NCBI GenBank assembly: GCA_007121535.1
Contig: SKKK01000047.1
Span: 1-64,000, forward strand
DNA from: Planctomycetaceae bacterium
Lineage (GTDB): Bacteria > Planctomycetota > Planctomycetia > Pirellulales > Pirellulaceae
Length of the DNA: 64,000 bases
Direction of reading: 5' to 3'
Shown here: piece after piece, positions 1 through 8,354 of the stretch
Position numbering within the stretch: the first letter of the stretch is position 1
Layout: each line of letters begins with the position of its first letter
Made by a program: the position numbers and the translations under genes
Notes under the pieces: generated by a model
What the model was told of the DNA's origin: nothing
Databases searched by the model: none
Seen by the model: only the letters and a program-made list of their open reading frames with translations

Positions 1-150
1 GGCGAAATCCAGGCGTTGACCGGGGCCACCGTTTCGACCTGGGCCGTGTGTGATATTGTCAACCAGGCCATCCAGCAATGGCGCGATCCGCTGCTGAGCA
101 AACAGGATTCGACCGCCGGGGGATCGAGTTCCGCTGAGGAGATCCGTTGA
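1..150 (+). CDS. rnfG: RnfG, electron transport complex subunit G (C-terminal end, partial)
   Basis: The window opens inside this gene; 49 codons remain before TGA at 148-150. The fragment carries the motif L-T-G-A-T-V-S-T, the (S/T)GAT(S/T) site at which RnfG/NqrC proteins bind FMN covalently through the threonine phosphoester. RnfG is a membrane-anchored, periplasm-facing flavoprotein of the Rnf complex, which couples electron flow between ferredoxin and NAD to ion translocation. The identification rests on this motif and on rnfE, rnfA and rnfB following directly, the G-E-A-B order known from rnfCDGEAB operons. The ApbE gene at 2596-3714 would supply the flavin transferase. The tail after the motif is hydrophilic and Ser-rich. 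Confidence 0.85.
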   Translation, partial: GEIQALTGATVSTWAVCDIVNQAIQQWRDPLLSKQDSTAGGSSSAEEIR

Positions 151-202
151 TGAACGTTTCGGCCGACGCTGGGCCGGAAGACCTTTTTCAGAGCACGAGA
201 AC

Positions 203-820
203 ATGGTAGCAACCTCACCGACCGCCTTCGAGCGATTCCTGAACGGGATCATCCCCGAGAATCCCGTGTACCGTCAGTTATTGGGCATGTGCCCGGTGTT
301 GGCGGTCACCGGAGCGATGAAGCCGGCATTGACCATGGCGGCGGCCACGGCCTTTGTGCTGATCTGTGCCAACGTGCTGGTCAGCCTGATCCGCAGTCTG
401 CTGAAGCCCCATTTGCGGATTCTGGTCTTCACGATGACCATCGCCACGTTCGTCACGATCGCCGATCGTTTCTTGGCGGCTTACTTGTACGAGATGAGCA
501 AGGAACTGGGGCCGTACGTGCCGTTGATCATCGCGAACTGTCTGATCATCTCCCGCTGTGAGATCTGTGCTTCGAAGCAATCCGTCGGGGTCGCCTTGGC
601 CGATGGCGTCGGCATGTCCCTGGGATTCGCCTTGGCGCTGGCCAGCATCGCCTCGGTCCGCGAGATCCTTGGTTCGGGCACCTGGTTCGGGCTGACCGTC
701 CTGCCGTCGTTCTGGCCGACTTGGGGCATCATGGTATTGCCACCCGGTGCTTTTCTGGTACTTGGTTTGCTGCTGGGGTTGGTCGAGTGGATCGGGCACC
801 GGCGAGCCACATCGACGTAG
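203..820 (+). CDS. rnfE: RnfE, electron transport complex subunit E
   Basis: A 205-residue integral membrane protein of the RnfE/NqrD family. About six hydrophobic segments are visible. The conserved half-helix motifs G-M-C-P (28-31) and P-L-I-I-A-N-C (107-113) provide Cys30 and Cys113, which by analogy with NqrD/NqrE ligate a membrane-embedded iron-sulfur centre together with RnfA. Length matches the family (about 200-230). The ATG at 203 has no strong ribosome-binding site. A 19-codon open frame begins at 150 overlapping the rnfG stop (TGATGA) and ends in TAG at 207-209, so it may couple translation from rnfG. The next gene, rnfA, starts 12 bases after the stop. Confidence 0.92.
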   Translation: MVATSPTAFERFLNGIIPENPVYRQLLGMCPVLAVTGAMKPALTMAAATAFVLICANVLVSLIRSLLKPHLRILVFTMTIATFVTIADRFLAAYLYEMSKELGPYVPLIIANCLIISRCEICASKQSVGVALADGVGMSLGFALALASIASVREILGSGTWFGLTVLPSFWPTWGIMVLPPGAFLVLGLLLGLVEWIGHRRATST

Positions 821-832
821 GAGAAAACGGAC

Positions 833-1528
833 ATGGACAATGTGGCATTGCTGGTGCAGATTTTTTTCGGCGCGGCCCTGATCAACAACTTTGTGCTGCA
901 TTATTTTGTCGGCATCTGCCCGTTTCTGGGCGTTTCGCGGCGGATCGACATGGCGTTCGGCATGGGTTGCGCGGTCACGTTCGTCATCTCGATCGCGGCG
1001 TTGTTGAGTTGGACGTTCACCTACTATATCCTGCGTCCGGAAGCGCCGCTCCCGAGTTGGCTCTGGAGACTGGCCGGTGGCGATCCCGAAGTGCAGATCG
1101 ATCTGTCGGTGCTCAGCTATATCATGTACATCTTTGTCATCGCCTCGTCGGTGCAATTCGTCGAGATGTACGTCCGTCGCTTTTTTCCGCCGTTATACAA
1201 GTCGTTTGGCGTCTTCCTGCCGTTGATCACCACGAATTGCGCCATCTTGTTCGCCTGTTTGGAGATCATGAAGCATCTGCAAGATCCCATGCATTTATGG
1301 GGACTGGCCGAAGCATTGACCTTGGCGATCGGCGGAGGCGTCGGTTTCACCTTGGCCATCGTTCTGATGGCCGGAATCCGCGAAGAACTCGAACTGTGCG
1401 ACATCCCCAAGCCTTTGCAAGGCGCGGGGATCACCTTGATCGTGGCGGGTATCATGGCCATGGCCTTTATGGGCTTTACCGGCGTCGATCAGGGCATCCA
1501 GAATTTCCTGAACGCGATGATCGAATGA
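833..1528 (+). CDS. rnfA: RnfA, electron transport complex subunit A
   Basis: A 231-residue polytopic membrane protein, paralogous to RnfE with inverted topology. Diagnostic motifs are N-N-F-V-L near residue 18, G-I-C-P (27-30, Cys29) and P-L-I-T-T-N-C (130-136, Cys136); the two cysteines are the expected ligands of the membrane iron-sulfur centre shared with RnfE. Typical RnfA proteins have about 190-195 residues. The excess comes from a hydrophilic, Pro/Trp-containing insertion at about residues 67-92 between two helices, plus a short C-terminal extension. A GGAG site (position 821) precedes the ATG. It is 12 bases after rnfE and 13 before rnfB, clearly one operon. Confidence 0.93.
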   Translation: MDNVALLVQIFFGAALINNFVLHYFVGICPFLGVSRRIDMAFGMGCAVTFVISIAALLSWTFTYYILRPEAPLPSWLWRLAGGDPEVQIDLSVLSYIMYIFVIASSVQFVEMYVRRFFPPLYKSFGVFLPLITTNCAILFACLEIMKHLQDPMHLWGLAEALTLAIGGGVGFTLAIVLMAGIREELELCDIPKPLQGAGITLIVAGIMAMAFMGFTGVDQGIQNFLNAMIE

Positions 1529-1541
1529 GGGCATCCGACCG

Positions 1542-2456
1542 ATGACCGTTTTCTTTACGTTGACCCTGTCCGCCGTGTTGTTGCTATTGCTGACCGTCGC
1601 GATGGCACTGGTGCTGGGCTGGGCGAATCAAGCCTTTCACGTCGCCGTGGATCCCCTGGTCGAAGCCATCGACCGGGTGCTGCCGGGCGCGAACTGCGGT
1701 GGCTGTGGCTATGTGGGTTGCAACGAGTATGCGGTCGCCGTCGCGGAGGGCAAGGCGGCGCTGAACCTGTGCGCGCCGGGCGGCGTCAGTTGCATCGAAG
1801 CCTTGGCCGAGTTGACGGGTCAGGAGGCGACCCCGGCGTTGCCCTACCGCGCCGTGGTCCACTGCGCCGCGACTCGCGACCAACGCCTGCCGCAGCAAAA
1901 GCCTTTGTATCTGGGCGAACCCACGTGTGCCGCCGCCAATCTGGTCGCCGGATTCCAAGGCTGTACTTACGGGTGCCTGGGCCTGGGGGATTGCGTACGA
2001 GCCTGCGAGTATGATGCCATCCACAGCATCGATGGCGTGGCCGTGGTGGACTATGACAATTGCATCGGGTGCAAGGCCTGTGCGGCCGTCTGTCCGCGGA
2101 ACATCATCAGCATGGTCCCCTTCAAAGCCGACCGGATGTTGGTCGTGGCGTGTTCCAACCCGGACAACGCCGCAGCAACTCGGGCCGTGTGCCCGATCGG
2201 CTGCATTTCTTGCAGCATGTGCGCCAAGAAGAGCGATCTGATGCAGATGGAAAACAGTCTGCCGATCATCGATTACAACGCCTACCAAGACGAAAACGAC
2301 TTTGCCTTGGCGTTGGAGAAGTGCCCCCGGGAAAGTCTGATTTTCGTCGGCAAACCCAGCCCCAGCGACCTGGAAAAAGTCGCCGACGAAGAGCTGCCTG
2401 AGCGGGTCGAAGCCGATTTCCAGACGACGGTCGACAAGACCGAATGGTGGGGTTAA
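1542..2456 (+). CDS. rnfB: RnfB, electron transport complex iron-sulfur subunit B
   Basis: 304 residues. An N-terminal membrane anchor (about 5-27) is followed by the 4Fe-4S domain with Cys52, Cys55, Cys60 and Cys77 (C-G-G-C-G-Y-V-G-C...C), typical of RnfB. Two ferredoxin-type clusters follow: Cys141/145/151/155 and Cys174/177/180/184. A further C-P-I-G-C-I-S-C-S-M-C stretch (217-227) suggests additional clusters, as in long RnfB forms. The protein would accept electrons from soluble ferredoxin and pass them into the membrane complex. The acidic C-terminal 60 residues have no recognised motif. It is the last gene of the rnf operon visible here; a palindromic repeat and the convergent apbE follow. 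Confidence 0.94.
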   Translation: MTVFFTLTLSAVLLLLLTVAMALVLGWANQAFHVAVDPLVEAIDRVLPGANCGGCGYVGCNEYAVAVAEGKAALNLCAPGGVSCIEALAELTGQEATPALPYRAVVHCAATRDQRLPQQKPLYLGEPTCAAANLVAGFQGCTYGCLGLGDCVRACEYDAIHSIDGVAVVDYDNCIGCKACAAVCPRNIISMVPFKADRMLVVACSNPDNAAATRAVCPIGCISCSMCAKKSDLMQMENSLPIIDYNAYQDENDFALALEKCPRESLIFVGKPSPSDLEKVADEELPERVEADFQTTVDKTEWWG

Positions 2457-2486
2457 CCCGTGACGGATTCCGGTGGCCTTGGATGG

Positions 2487-2584
2487 GTGACGCAACGGGC
2501 GTCGTTTTCGGTCGACAACAACCATGGGGAAGCAAGCTCGCCCGAAAACGACTCCCGCCCCCTTGCCCTGACGGGGTGCTTACC
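2487..2584. repeat. Dispersed palindromic repeat, family B, copy 1
   Basis: A left arm resembling GTCGTTTTCGG (around 2500) and a right arm GCCCGAAAACGACTCCCG (about 2539-2557) flank a loop, followed by a GGGGTGCTTAC tail. The same arms recur near 11.2, 38.0, 39.1, 43.0, 43.5, 45.6 and 58.0 kb. The element sits between the convergent 3' ends of rnfB and apbE, where it could also act as a bidirectional terminator. Confidence 0.7.
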
Positions 2585-2595
2585 TTGAAGCTTGT

Positions 2596-3714
2596 TCAAG
2601 GTTGTTCGTAAGTGGTCGCCAGACGATCGTCTTCGTCGGCGTCGTGCTCGCGTGCCGTCGGCCAGGTCTCCCAGTCGTTTGGCGGCGACGACGTCAACAG
2701 GTCGCGAAAACCGAGCGTCGAAATCGCGCGGCGCTGCTGTCCGGCGTCGGTGACGATCAACGCTTCGACGTCCTGCGGAAGTCGGCCTAAGCCGTCCGGA
2801 CCCAGGACGCTGAGTGCGGTGGCCCAAATGTCCGCAGCCAGCGCCGTCGAAGCCACGACGGTCACCGATCTCGCAGCCTCGGTCGGACGTCCCGCGCGAG
2901 GGTCGATGATATGGCTGTAACGTCGGTCGGCGATCCGGATGCTGCGCGCGTAATCACCGCTGGTCGCTACGGCTCGATCCACGATCTGCAGTCGTATCAA
3001 AGAACCGGGCACGTCGGGATCTCGGACATCGACCAACCAAGGCCGGTCGCCCAACTGCGATCCGAAACAGGCCAAGTCTCCACCCACATCCACCAGACCG
3101 CCCGGAAAACCCGCATCTTGCATGATTCCCAGCGCGGCGTCGATCGCATAACCCTTGGCGATCCCCCCCAGATCAAGCCTCACATCCGGCCGCCGTTTGA
3201 CGATCCCCGTGCTGGTCAATTGAATCCCGTTCCAGCACGATGCGGCTCGTGCCGCCGCCAATTGCGCTGCCGTCGGCGCTTCGTTCTGCTGGCTGGCCCG
3301 ACGCCACAATTCCAATTGGGGACGGCACGTGATATCGAAGGTACCATCGGTCAGCTCGTAGGCATCGCGAGCGGCGATCAACACCGCCAGCGTATCTGCC
3401 GACAAGGGAACCTCGACCCCTACCCTTGCGTCGTGGAATGCCGCGATCTCCGAGTCGTCCAACCAGCTACTCATGGCGGCTTCCAGCCGGCGAAGCGTCG
3501 CTTCCACCTCGTCCAATACCGATTTGGCGAAATCGGCTTGAGCCTGGACCGTCACGACGGCCATCGCGCAATCCGTCCCCATCACGTCGCGCGCGTGATG
3601 AATCACCGTCACGGGCAAGCGATCATGCTGGACCGCGATCCGCCATTGGCCTACGGTCACCAGCAGAACCAATGTCACGATCCCAGCAAGGCTGATCAGA
3701 GAACAGTGCTTCAT
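2596..3714 (-). CDS. apbE: ApbE, FAD:protein FMN transferase
   Basis: From the chosen ATG at 3714 the protein has 372 residues. It begins with a hydrophobic signal/anchor (about 5-22), as expected for an enzyme acting outside the cytoplasmic membrane. ApbE signatures: M-G-T-D (45-48), D-L-G-G-I-A-K-G-Y-A-I-D (181-192), V-D-V-G-G-D (208-213), D-P-R-A-G-R-P (271-277) and a metal-site A-A-D-I-W-A-T (293-299). The enzyme splits FAD and attaches FMN to Thr in (S/T)GAT motifs, so RnfG encoded at the left edge is the obvious substrate. The frame stays open 51 codons upstream, but that stretch is Arg-rich and lacks homology, so the internal start was preferred. Confidence 0.9.
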   Translation of the reverse strand: MKHCSLISLAGIVTLVLLVTVGQWRIAVQHDRLPVTVIHHARDVMGTDCAMAVVTVQAQADFAKSVLDEVEATLRRLEAAMSSWLDDSEIAAFHDARVGVEVPLSADTLAVLIAARDAYELTDGTFDITCRPQLELWRRASQQNEAPTAAQLAAARAASCWNGIQLTSTGIVKRRPDVRLDLGGIAKGYAIDAALGIMQDAGFPGGLVDVGGDLACFGSQLGDRPWLVDVRDPDVPGSLIRLQIVDRAVATSGDYARSIRIADRRYSHIIDPRAGRPTEAARSVTVVASTALAADIWATALSVLGPDGLGRLPQDVEALIVTDAGQQRRAISTLGFRDLLTSSPPNDWETWPTAREHDADEDDRLATTYEQP

Positions 3715-3914
3715 GGCCCCATTATGGGACAAACAGACCTGGTTGGTCCAGCACCGATCCCGTGCGAACAGAAAAAATTTGCGGGATCGAAGGAAACGCG
3801 AATGATGGCCCGTCGTCCGAATTCGTCGGCCGATTTTTCTGTTATGATCTGTTCGTGTGATCGTCACGGAATAAGCCTTTCAGGAGCCAGCTCTCCCGAA
3901 AGCTGGCCGACGAT

Positions 3915-4147
3915 TTGATCGCGGTGCGGCAAACCATGCCTCCCCCGCCCGTGTTACCGGGCTATCATGCCGATCCGCATCTGGCGGTCTTTGGCGACAC
4001 CTATTCCATCTACCCGACCACCGACGGCAGCGAAGGCTGGATGTCCACGTCGTTCCGTTGCATGTCCTCCAAGGATCAAACGCCAGGGGCTGTACTACCT
4101 GATGTGGTCCGAATACGACACGCGCGACCCGCGTTACAGCGTCGCAT
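3915..4147 (+). pseudogene. Broken glycoside hydrolase family 43-like gene
   Basis: Two pieces of one GH43-like protein lie in different frames. The first (from about 3945) reads P-G-Y-H-A-D-P-H-L-A-V-F-G-D-T-Y-S-I-Y-P-T, the N-terminal strand with the general-base Asp (H-A-D-P-H) of GH43 arabinosidases/xylosidases. The second (about 4075-4147, next frame) reads Y-Y-L-M-W-S-E-Y-D-T-R-D-P-R-Y, a block that lies well downstream in intact enzymes. The middle of the gene is deleted and the reading frame is shifted at the junction (about 4070). Nothing after 4150 resembles the rest of the family. The N-terminal piece has no visible signal peptide. A decayed gene is the simplest reading. Confidence 0.7.
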
Positions 4148-4306
4148 CACGTCGAATGCAGCAACTTTTCCGCGTTTGGCCCGAGGATTGCTGCCAAGAG
4201 AAATCCATGGGTGTTTTTTGGGGATTCTGCCTCCGAAAAGCGAAAATTTGCGCGAAATGGGGGCAGATTGTGCATCGATTTCCAGCATTACGAAGGGAGC
4301 TTGACT

Positions 4307-5200
4307 GTGTTGATCTCCGACCGCGTGGATTCTTCCTCGATCGGACTCTTTTTCCAAACGCCGCTCGCATTGGCGGGTGGAACATCGCAGCAACGGGTGG
4401 CGTCTGCCGGTCACCAACCTTCGGCGTCGAGTTGCCAAAGAACGTCAACGGCCTGTTTCAACAGAACGTCAAATTCCGACGTCGACAGGGACATCGCATC
4501 GCCGTACCCGCAGGGTCGCAATTCCGTATTCTTGTTCGGCGGGACGTTGTCGCCGGCCGATTTGCTGTATCTGGACGAGATACTGACGGCCCATGGTCTG
4601 GACGGGTCGATCATGGCCGGCGTCGATCATCTGCCGAACGAACATCGGCTGCCGATGCCCATCGGGATGGCCCGCACGGACGAATTCTTCCAGACGCTGA
4701 CCCGTCTCGGATCATCGCCCACTCGGCCTCGGTTCAAACGGGAACGCGAACGTTTGGTGATGCGGCTGGCCGGCACCGACATGGGCCTGAATCATCGCAG
4801 GGTGGGCGTGCATGGCCATGATATCGATTTTGTGGTTGGCATCGTCTCTTTGTTGCTGGAAGCCGGCATGCTGCCGGTGCTGTGTGCTTCATGCGGTGAC
4901 GCCGATCGATTGCGCCGTTGCCTCGAATTGACAACCCCCGAATTGCCCGCTCGGACCCCGGTCGTCCAGGCTTTGCAATTAAGCGATCTGCTCGATCAAA
5001 TCCCAGCAGCTCGACCCGATGTGCTGATCGCCAGCCGCGATGCGTCCTGCACGGCCCAGTGTTTGGGCATCCCACTGGTGTGCGCCGGCCGGTCGTCCAG
5101 AGGCCATAGTGGAGGTGAACGGATTGTCCAGATTGGCTATCTTGGCGCGCTGCAACTCTTGGATCGGCTGCAAATGGCCTTGCATGCCTCGTCGAATTGA
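4307..5200 (+). CDS. Nitrogenase component 1-like protein, C-terminal half only
   Basis: 297 residues from a GTG at 4307 preceded by AAGGGAG at good spacing; the frame is also open from a GTG at 4211. From about residue 75 the sequence follows the C-terminal Rossmann-like half of the NifD/NifK/NifE/NifN/ChlB family: F-G-G-T-L-S-P-A-D-L-L-Y-L-D-E-I-L, then P-I-G-M-A-R-T-D-E-F-F, then P-D-V-L-I-A-S-R-D-A-S, and finally H-S-G-G-E-R-I-V-Q-I-G-Y-L-G-A-L-Q-L-L. The N-terminal half with the cluster-binding cysteines is absent, and about 40-50 residues usually lying before the P-I-G block also seem missing. It may be a degenerate remnant or a repurposed short protein. Nearby rnf genes are suggestive, because Rnf often feeds nitrogenase, but no other nif-like gene is visible. 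Confidence 0.6.
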   Translation: MLISDRVDSSSIGLFFQTPLALAGGTSQQRVASAGHQPSASSCQRTSTACFNRTSNSDVDRDIASPYPQGRNSVFLFGGTLSPADLLYLDEILTAHGLDGSIMAGVDHLPNEHRLPMPIGMARTDEFFQTLTRLGSSPTRPRFKRERERLVMRLAGTDMGLNHRRVGVHGHDIDFVVGIVSLLLEAGMLPVLCASCGDADRLRRCLELTTPELPARTPVVQALQLSDLLDQIPAARPDVLIASRDASCTAQCLGIPLVCAGRSSRGHSGGERIVQIGYLGALQLLDRLQMALHASSN

Positions 5201-5345
5201 TTGTTGCAATCAGCACAGTCCATCAGAAAAACGGCGGTTCTCGCGTGTCGGCTATTCACTTGTGGTACTCCTCATGTTAAATTGGGAAAGGTGATCCAAA
5301 CACGGGAGAACTGTCGATTTTTAAGCTACAAACGAGAGGGGTGCC

Positions 5346-6104
5346 ATGAGCCGGTATTTCACAATCTGTTGCCTTGCGGTGTTGGGTGTCGCGATAGTCG
5401 GTGACACCGTCTACGGGCAGTTACTGTTTCCTCGAATCGGTCAGCGGCGTCGAGCCCAAATCCGCAACGAGGTTTATGGCCAAGTCAGCCGCGAATTGAA
5501 TGCGAAGCTCGATGCGGATCTTCGGCAACAGATGGGCGAGGCCAAGACGGAGCTTCAGGTGGCTGCCGAACAGCAGGTGGCTGAGGAATCGGAGAGGTTG
5601 GAGGCCTTTGTCAAGGAGCAGTTGGCCAAGTTGAGTGACGAGGCGATGAAAATGATCAACGCCGAGACAGAAAAACTGGCCAAGATGACTGCCGAAGAAA
5701 TCACCAAGATGCGTGAGGAGGCGGGGGCTCGCGTTGATTCCGAAGCGGAGCGATTGGACAAGCAAATCCAGGAGCAGGTGGCTGAGCTAAAGTCCGACAA
5801 CGAATCGAAGCTGCAGAACACCATTGCCAGCTTGAACAACGCCATCGAGAAGGCCTTGGAAGAAGCCAAAGCGACGTTGCCCGAGGAGATCAAGTCCGAG
5901 CTGATGCCGAAGATCCAGCAAGCCGTCAAGACCGAAGTGGAAACGTTGAAATCAACGACGGCCGAAGTTCCCGAACCGGGCTCGGACGATGCTCCCGACG
6001 ACCAGGATCAGGCGATCCTGACGCCTCCGGTCCGTTTGACGGACGATCCGTCCGACTCGCCGGAATCCGATGAGGATGGCGCCCGGGATACGGCCGACGC
6101 CTAG
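5346..6104 (+). CDS. Exported coiled-coil protein, function unknown
   Basis: 252 residues. An N-terminal signal peptide (about 3-25, ending near V-Y-G-Q) is followed by a long, highly charged Glu/Lys/Ala-rich segment (about 35-205). Its heptad-like pattern (for example E-K-L-A-K-M-T-A-E-E-I-T-K-M) predicts a continuous alpha-helical coiled coil. The C-terminal 45 residues are acidic and Pro/Asp-rich, probably disordered. A strong GAGAGGGG ribosome-binding site lies just before the ATG. It resembles apolipoprotein- or LEA-like helical proteins in composition only, and no enzyme motif is visible. It stands alone between the nitrogenase-like fragment and the asparagine synthase gene. A periplasmic or envelope structural role is an inference. 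Confidence 0.75.
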   Translation: MSRYFTICCLAVLGVAIVGDTVYGQLLFPRIGQRRRAQIRNEVYGQVSRELNAKLDADLRQQMGEAKTELQVAAEQQVAEESERLEAFVKEQLAKLSDEAMKMINAETEKLAKMTAEEITKMREEAGARVDSEAERLDKQIQEQVAELKSDNESKLQNTIASLNNAIEKALEEAKATLPEEIKSELMPKIQQAVKTEVETLKSTTAEVPEPGSDDAPDDQDQAILTPPVRLTDDPSDSPESDEDGARDTADA

Positions 6105-6164
6105 TCCGCCGCGCCAACGCAGCGTGCGTTATTCGGACGGAACCGGCTTGTGCATGGAGGGTGC

Positions 6165-8087
6165 ATGTGCGGCATTACCGGCGCGATCTGGAGCAATCCT
6201 GACAGGGCGATCGATCCGCCGGTGCTGCAGCGGATGACGGACGTATTGCGGCATCGGGGACCGGACGACGAGGGCACGTATCAGAGCGAGTACCAGTGCC
6301 GGTCGCCCGGCGAGTCCATGCCGGGCGTGGCATTGGGATTTCGCCGCCTGTCGATTATCGACGTCGGCGGCGGCCGCCAACCGCTTTCCAACGAAGACGA
6401 CACCGTGTGGGTCGTCTTCAACGGCGAGATCTATAACTTCCTGGAATTGCGGCGCCGCTTGGAAGGCGCGGGCCACCGCTTTCGCACTCGCAGCGACACC
6501 GAGACGATCGTCCATCTGTACGAGGACGAGGGCTTGGACTGTTTTCGGCACTTCAATGGCATGTTCGCCATCGCGATTTGGGACCGTGTGCGTCGGCGAC
6601 TGGTGTTGGCGCGCGACCGTTTGGGCAAGAAGCCCCTGTACTACCTGCATCAGTCGGGGCGACTGGCCTTTGCCAGCGAATTGAAGAGTCTGCTGGAGAT
6701 CCCCGAGGTGGCTCGCGAGGTCGACCCCACGGCTTTGGATCAATATCTGACCTACCAGTACATCCCTCATCCAAGGACGATTTTTCGCGGGATCAGCAAG
6801 TTATCGCCGGGGAATCTGGCGGTGTACGATGGCGACCAACTGCGAATCCAATCTTACTGGCAGCCCGATTTTCAGCAGGAAATTTCGATCGACGAACCGG
6901 AGGCTTGCGAGCGGTTGCGTGAATTACTGGGATCGTCGGTCGCCATGCGATTGCAGAGCGAGGTGCCGTTGGGCGCCTTCCTGTCCGGGGGAGTGGATTC
7001 GTCGTTGATCGTTGCCATCGCCCAGCAGAAGATGCAGCGGCCGATGAAGACGTTTTCGATCGGGTTTCCCATAGCGCAATACGACGAGACCCATTATGCT
7101 CGACGCGTGGCCCGGCACCTGAAGACCGAGCACCATGAATTCCAGGTCACGCCGGCCGGGATGGAGATTCTGCCTCAGCTTGTCTGGCACTACGACGAGC
7201 CCTTTGCAGACAGTTCGGCCATCCCCACGTGGTATGTTTCCCAGCGGACTCGGGAACACGTGACGGTCGCACTCAGCGGTGATGGGGGCGATGAGTTGTT
7301 CGCCGGGTACCCTCGATATCAGGCGGTCGCCATGGCGGCGGGATTGGATCGATGTTGGCCGCTGCGCGCCGTGTTCGGGGCAGGACTCTGGCAGTCGCTG
7401 CCCAGCTCGAAGCGCCAGAAGTCCGTCGTCCGGCGATTCAAGCGTTTCTGTGAAGTGCTGCGCACGCCGCCTTTGCGACGTTATCTGGATTGGATCGGCA
7501 TCTGCAAGGATTCGCAGCGAACGGCGTTGTACACCGACGAATTCCGTCGTACGTTGCCCGACGAACACCCGGCCGTCTTTCTCCAGCAGGCTTACGATCG
7601 CTGCGATCGCCGTGACCCGGTCACCGCCTTTTCGCTGACCGATCTGACCACCTACCTGCCCTGTGACCTGATGACCAAGGTCGACATCGCCTCGATGGCC
7701 CATTCGCTGGAATGCCGACAGCCGTTCTTGGATTATCGGCTGGTCGAGTTCGCCGCGTCGTTGCCCAGTCGACTGAAATATCGCTGGGGGCGTGGGAAAC
7801 GCCTGTTGCAAGCCGCGTTCGGCCATCTGTTGCCCCGCGAAATCTGGACGCGGAAGAAGATGGGCTTCGGCGTGCCGATCGAGGATTGGTTCCGCCATGA
7901 CCTAAAGGAATTGACTCACGACGTGCTGCTGGGCGCCACCAGCGCCCAGCGTGGTTATTTTCGCCCGGAGATGGTTCGCCAGATGGTCCAGCGTCACGAA
8001 TCCGGATCGGCCAATTTCGCCTATCCGTTATGGAGCCTGCTGGTGCTGGAGCTCTGGCTTCAACGCTGGTGCGATGGGCCCCCGTGA
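6165..8087 (+). CDS. asnB: Asparagine synthase (glutamine-hydrolysing), AsnB-type
   Basis: 640 residues starting M-C-G-I-T-G-A-I, with Cys2 as the N-terminal nucleophile of the class II glutaminase domain. This decides the ATG at 6165 over one five codons upstream; GGAGG precedes it. The C-terminal synthetase domain has the pyrophosphate loop L-S-G-G-V-D-S-S (about 273-280) and G-D-G-G-D-E-L-F-A-G-Y (about 372-382). The protein would transfer glutamine nitrogen to an aspartate-like carboxylate via an adenylate. Its length and family are also those of amidotransferases in exopolysaccharide/exosortase loci, so the acceptor may not be free aspartate. The TGA stop lies inside a palindromic repeat (8084-8180), so the last residues may have been set by that insertion. 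Confidence 0.9.
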   Translation: MCGITGAIWSNPDRAIDPPVLQRMTDVLRHRGPDDEGTYQSEYQCRSPGESMPGVALGFRRLSIIDVGGGRQPLSNEDDTVWVVFNGEIYNFLELRRRLEGAGHRFRTRSDTETIVHLYEDEGLDCFRHFNGMFAIAIWDRVRRRLVLARDRLGKKPLYYLHQSGRLAFASELKSLLEIPEVAREVDPTALDQYLTYQYIPHPRTIFRGISKLSPGNLAVYDGDQLRIQSYWQPDFQQEISIDEPEACERLRELLGSSVAMRLQSEVPLGAFLSGGVDSSLIVAIAQQKMQRPMKTFSIGFPIAQYDETHYARRVARHLKTEHHEFQVTPAGMEILPQLVWHYDEPFADSSAIPTWYVSQRTREHVTVALSGDGGDELFAGYPRYQAVAMAAGLDRCWPLRAVFGAGLWQSLPSSKRQKSVVRRFKRFCEVLRTPPLRRYLDWIGICKDSQRTALYTDEFRRTLPDEHPAVFLQQAYDRCDRRDPVTAFSLTDLTTYLPCDLMTKVDIASMAHSLECRQPFLDYRLVEFAASLPSRLKYRWGRGKRLLQAAFGHLLPREIWTRKKMGFGVPIEDWFRHDLKELTHDVLLGATSAQRGYFRPEMVRQMVQRHESGSANFAYPLWSLLVLELWLQRWCDGPP

Positions 8088-8180
8088 GCGGAACGGCGCT
8101 AGCCGCCGGTTCTGCACGCCACCGGCGGCTAGCGCCGTGCCGCTCACTCATTGCGACCCCATGATTTCGCATGGACAACG
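8084..8180. repeat. Palindromic repeat, family A, copy 1 (truncated, inverted)
   Basis: Core palindrome GGCGCTAGCCGCCGG / CCGGCGGCTAGCGCC, followed by GTGCCGCTCACTCATTGCGA and an outer end ATGGACAACG. It matches the left half of copies at 9641-9767 and 24010-24136, in reverse orientation; the opposite terminal repeat is missing. The element begins at GTGAGCGG, and its TGA serves as the stop codon of the asparagine synthase gene. The rest of the intergenic stretch up to 8354 holds nothing recognisable. Confidence 0.75.
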
Positions 8181-8354
8181 GAGCTTGCGGCGGGTTTTCC
8201 GTGGCTTCGAGAACAGCGGCTGGCGACATTCCGGTCAGTTATTCCATCGCCGACGCTTCATCAGTACAATACGGTCGGTTGGTGACAGCGTTCGTCGCAT
8301 GTTGCGACGTCCCATCAACCCGTTCCAGATACTGCGGAAACGGAGGTCGGCACC

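Noticed and set aside
278-1156. Long minus-strand open frame (292 codons) opposite rnfE/rnfA
   Set aside because: Arg/Asp/His/Gln-rich shadow of the strongly supported rnf genes; no homology or start signal.
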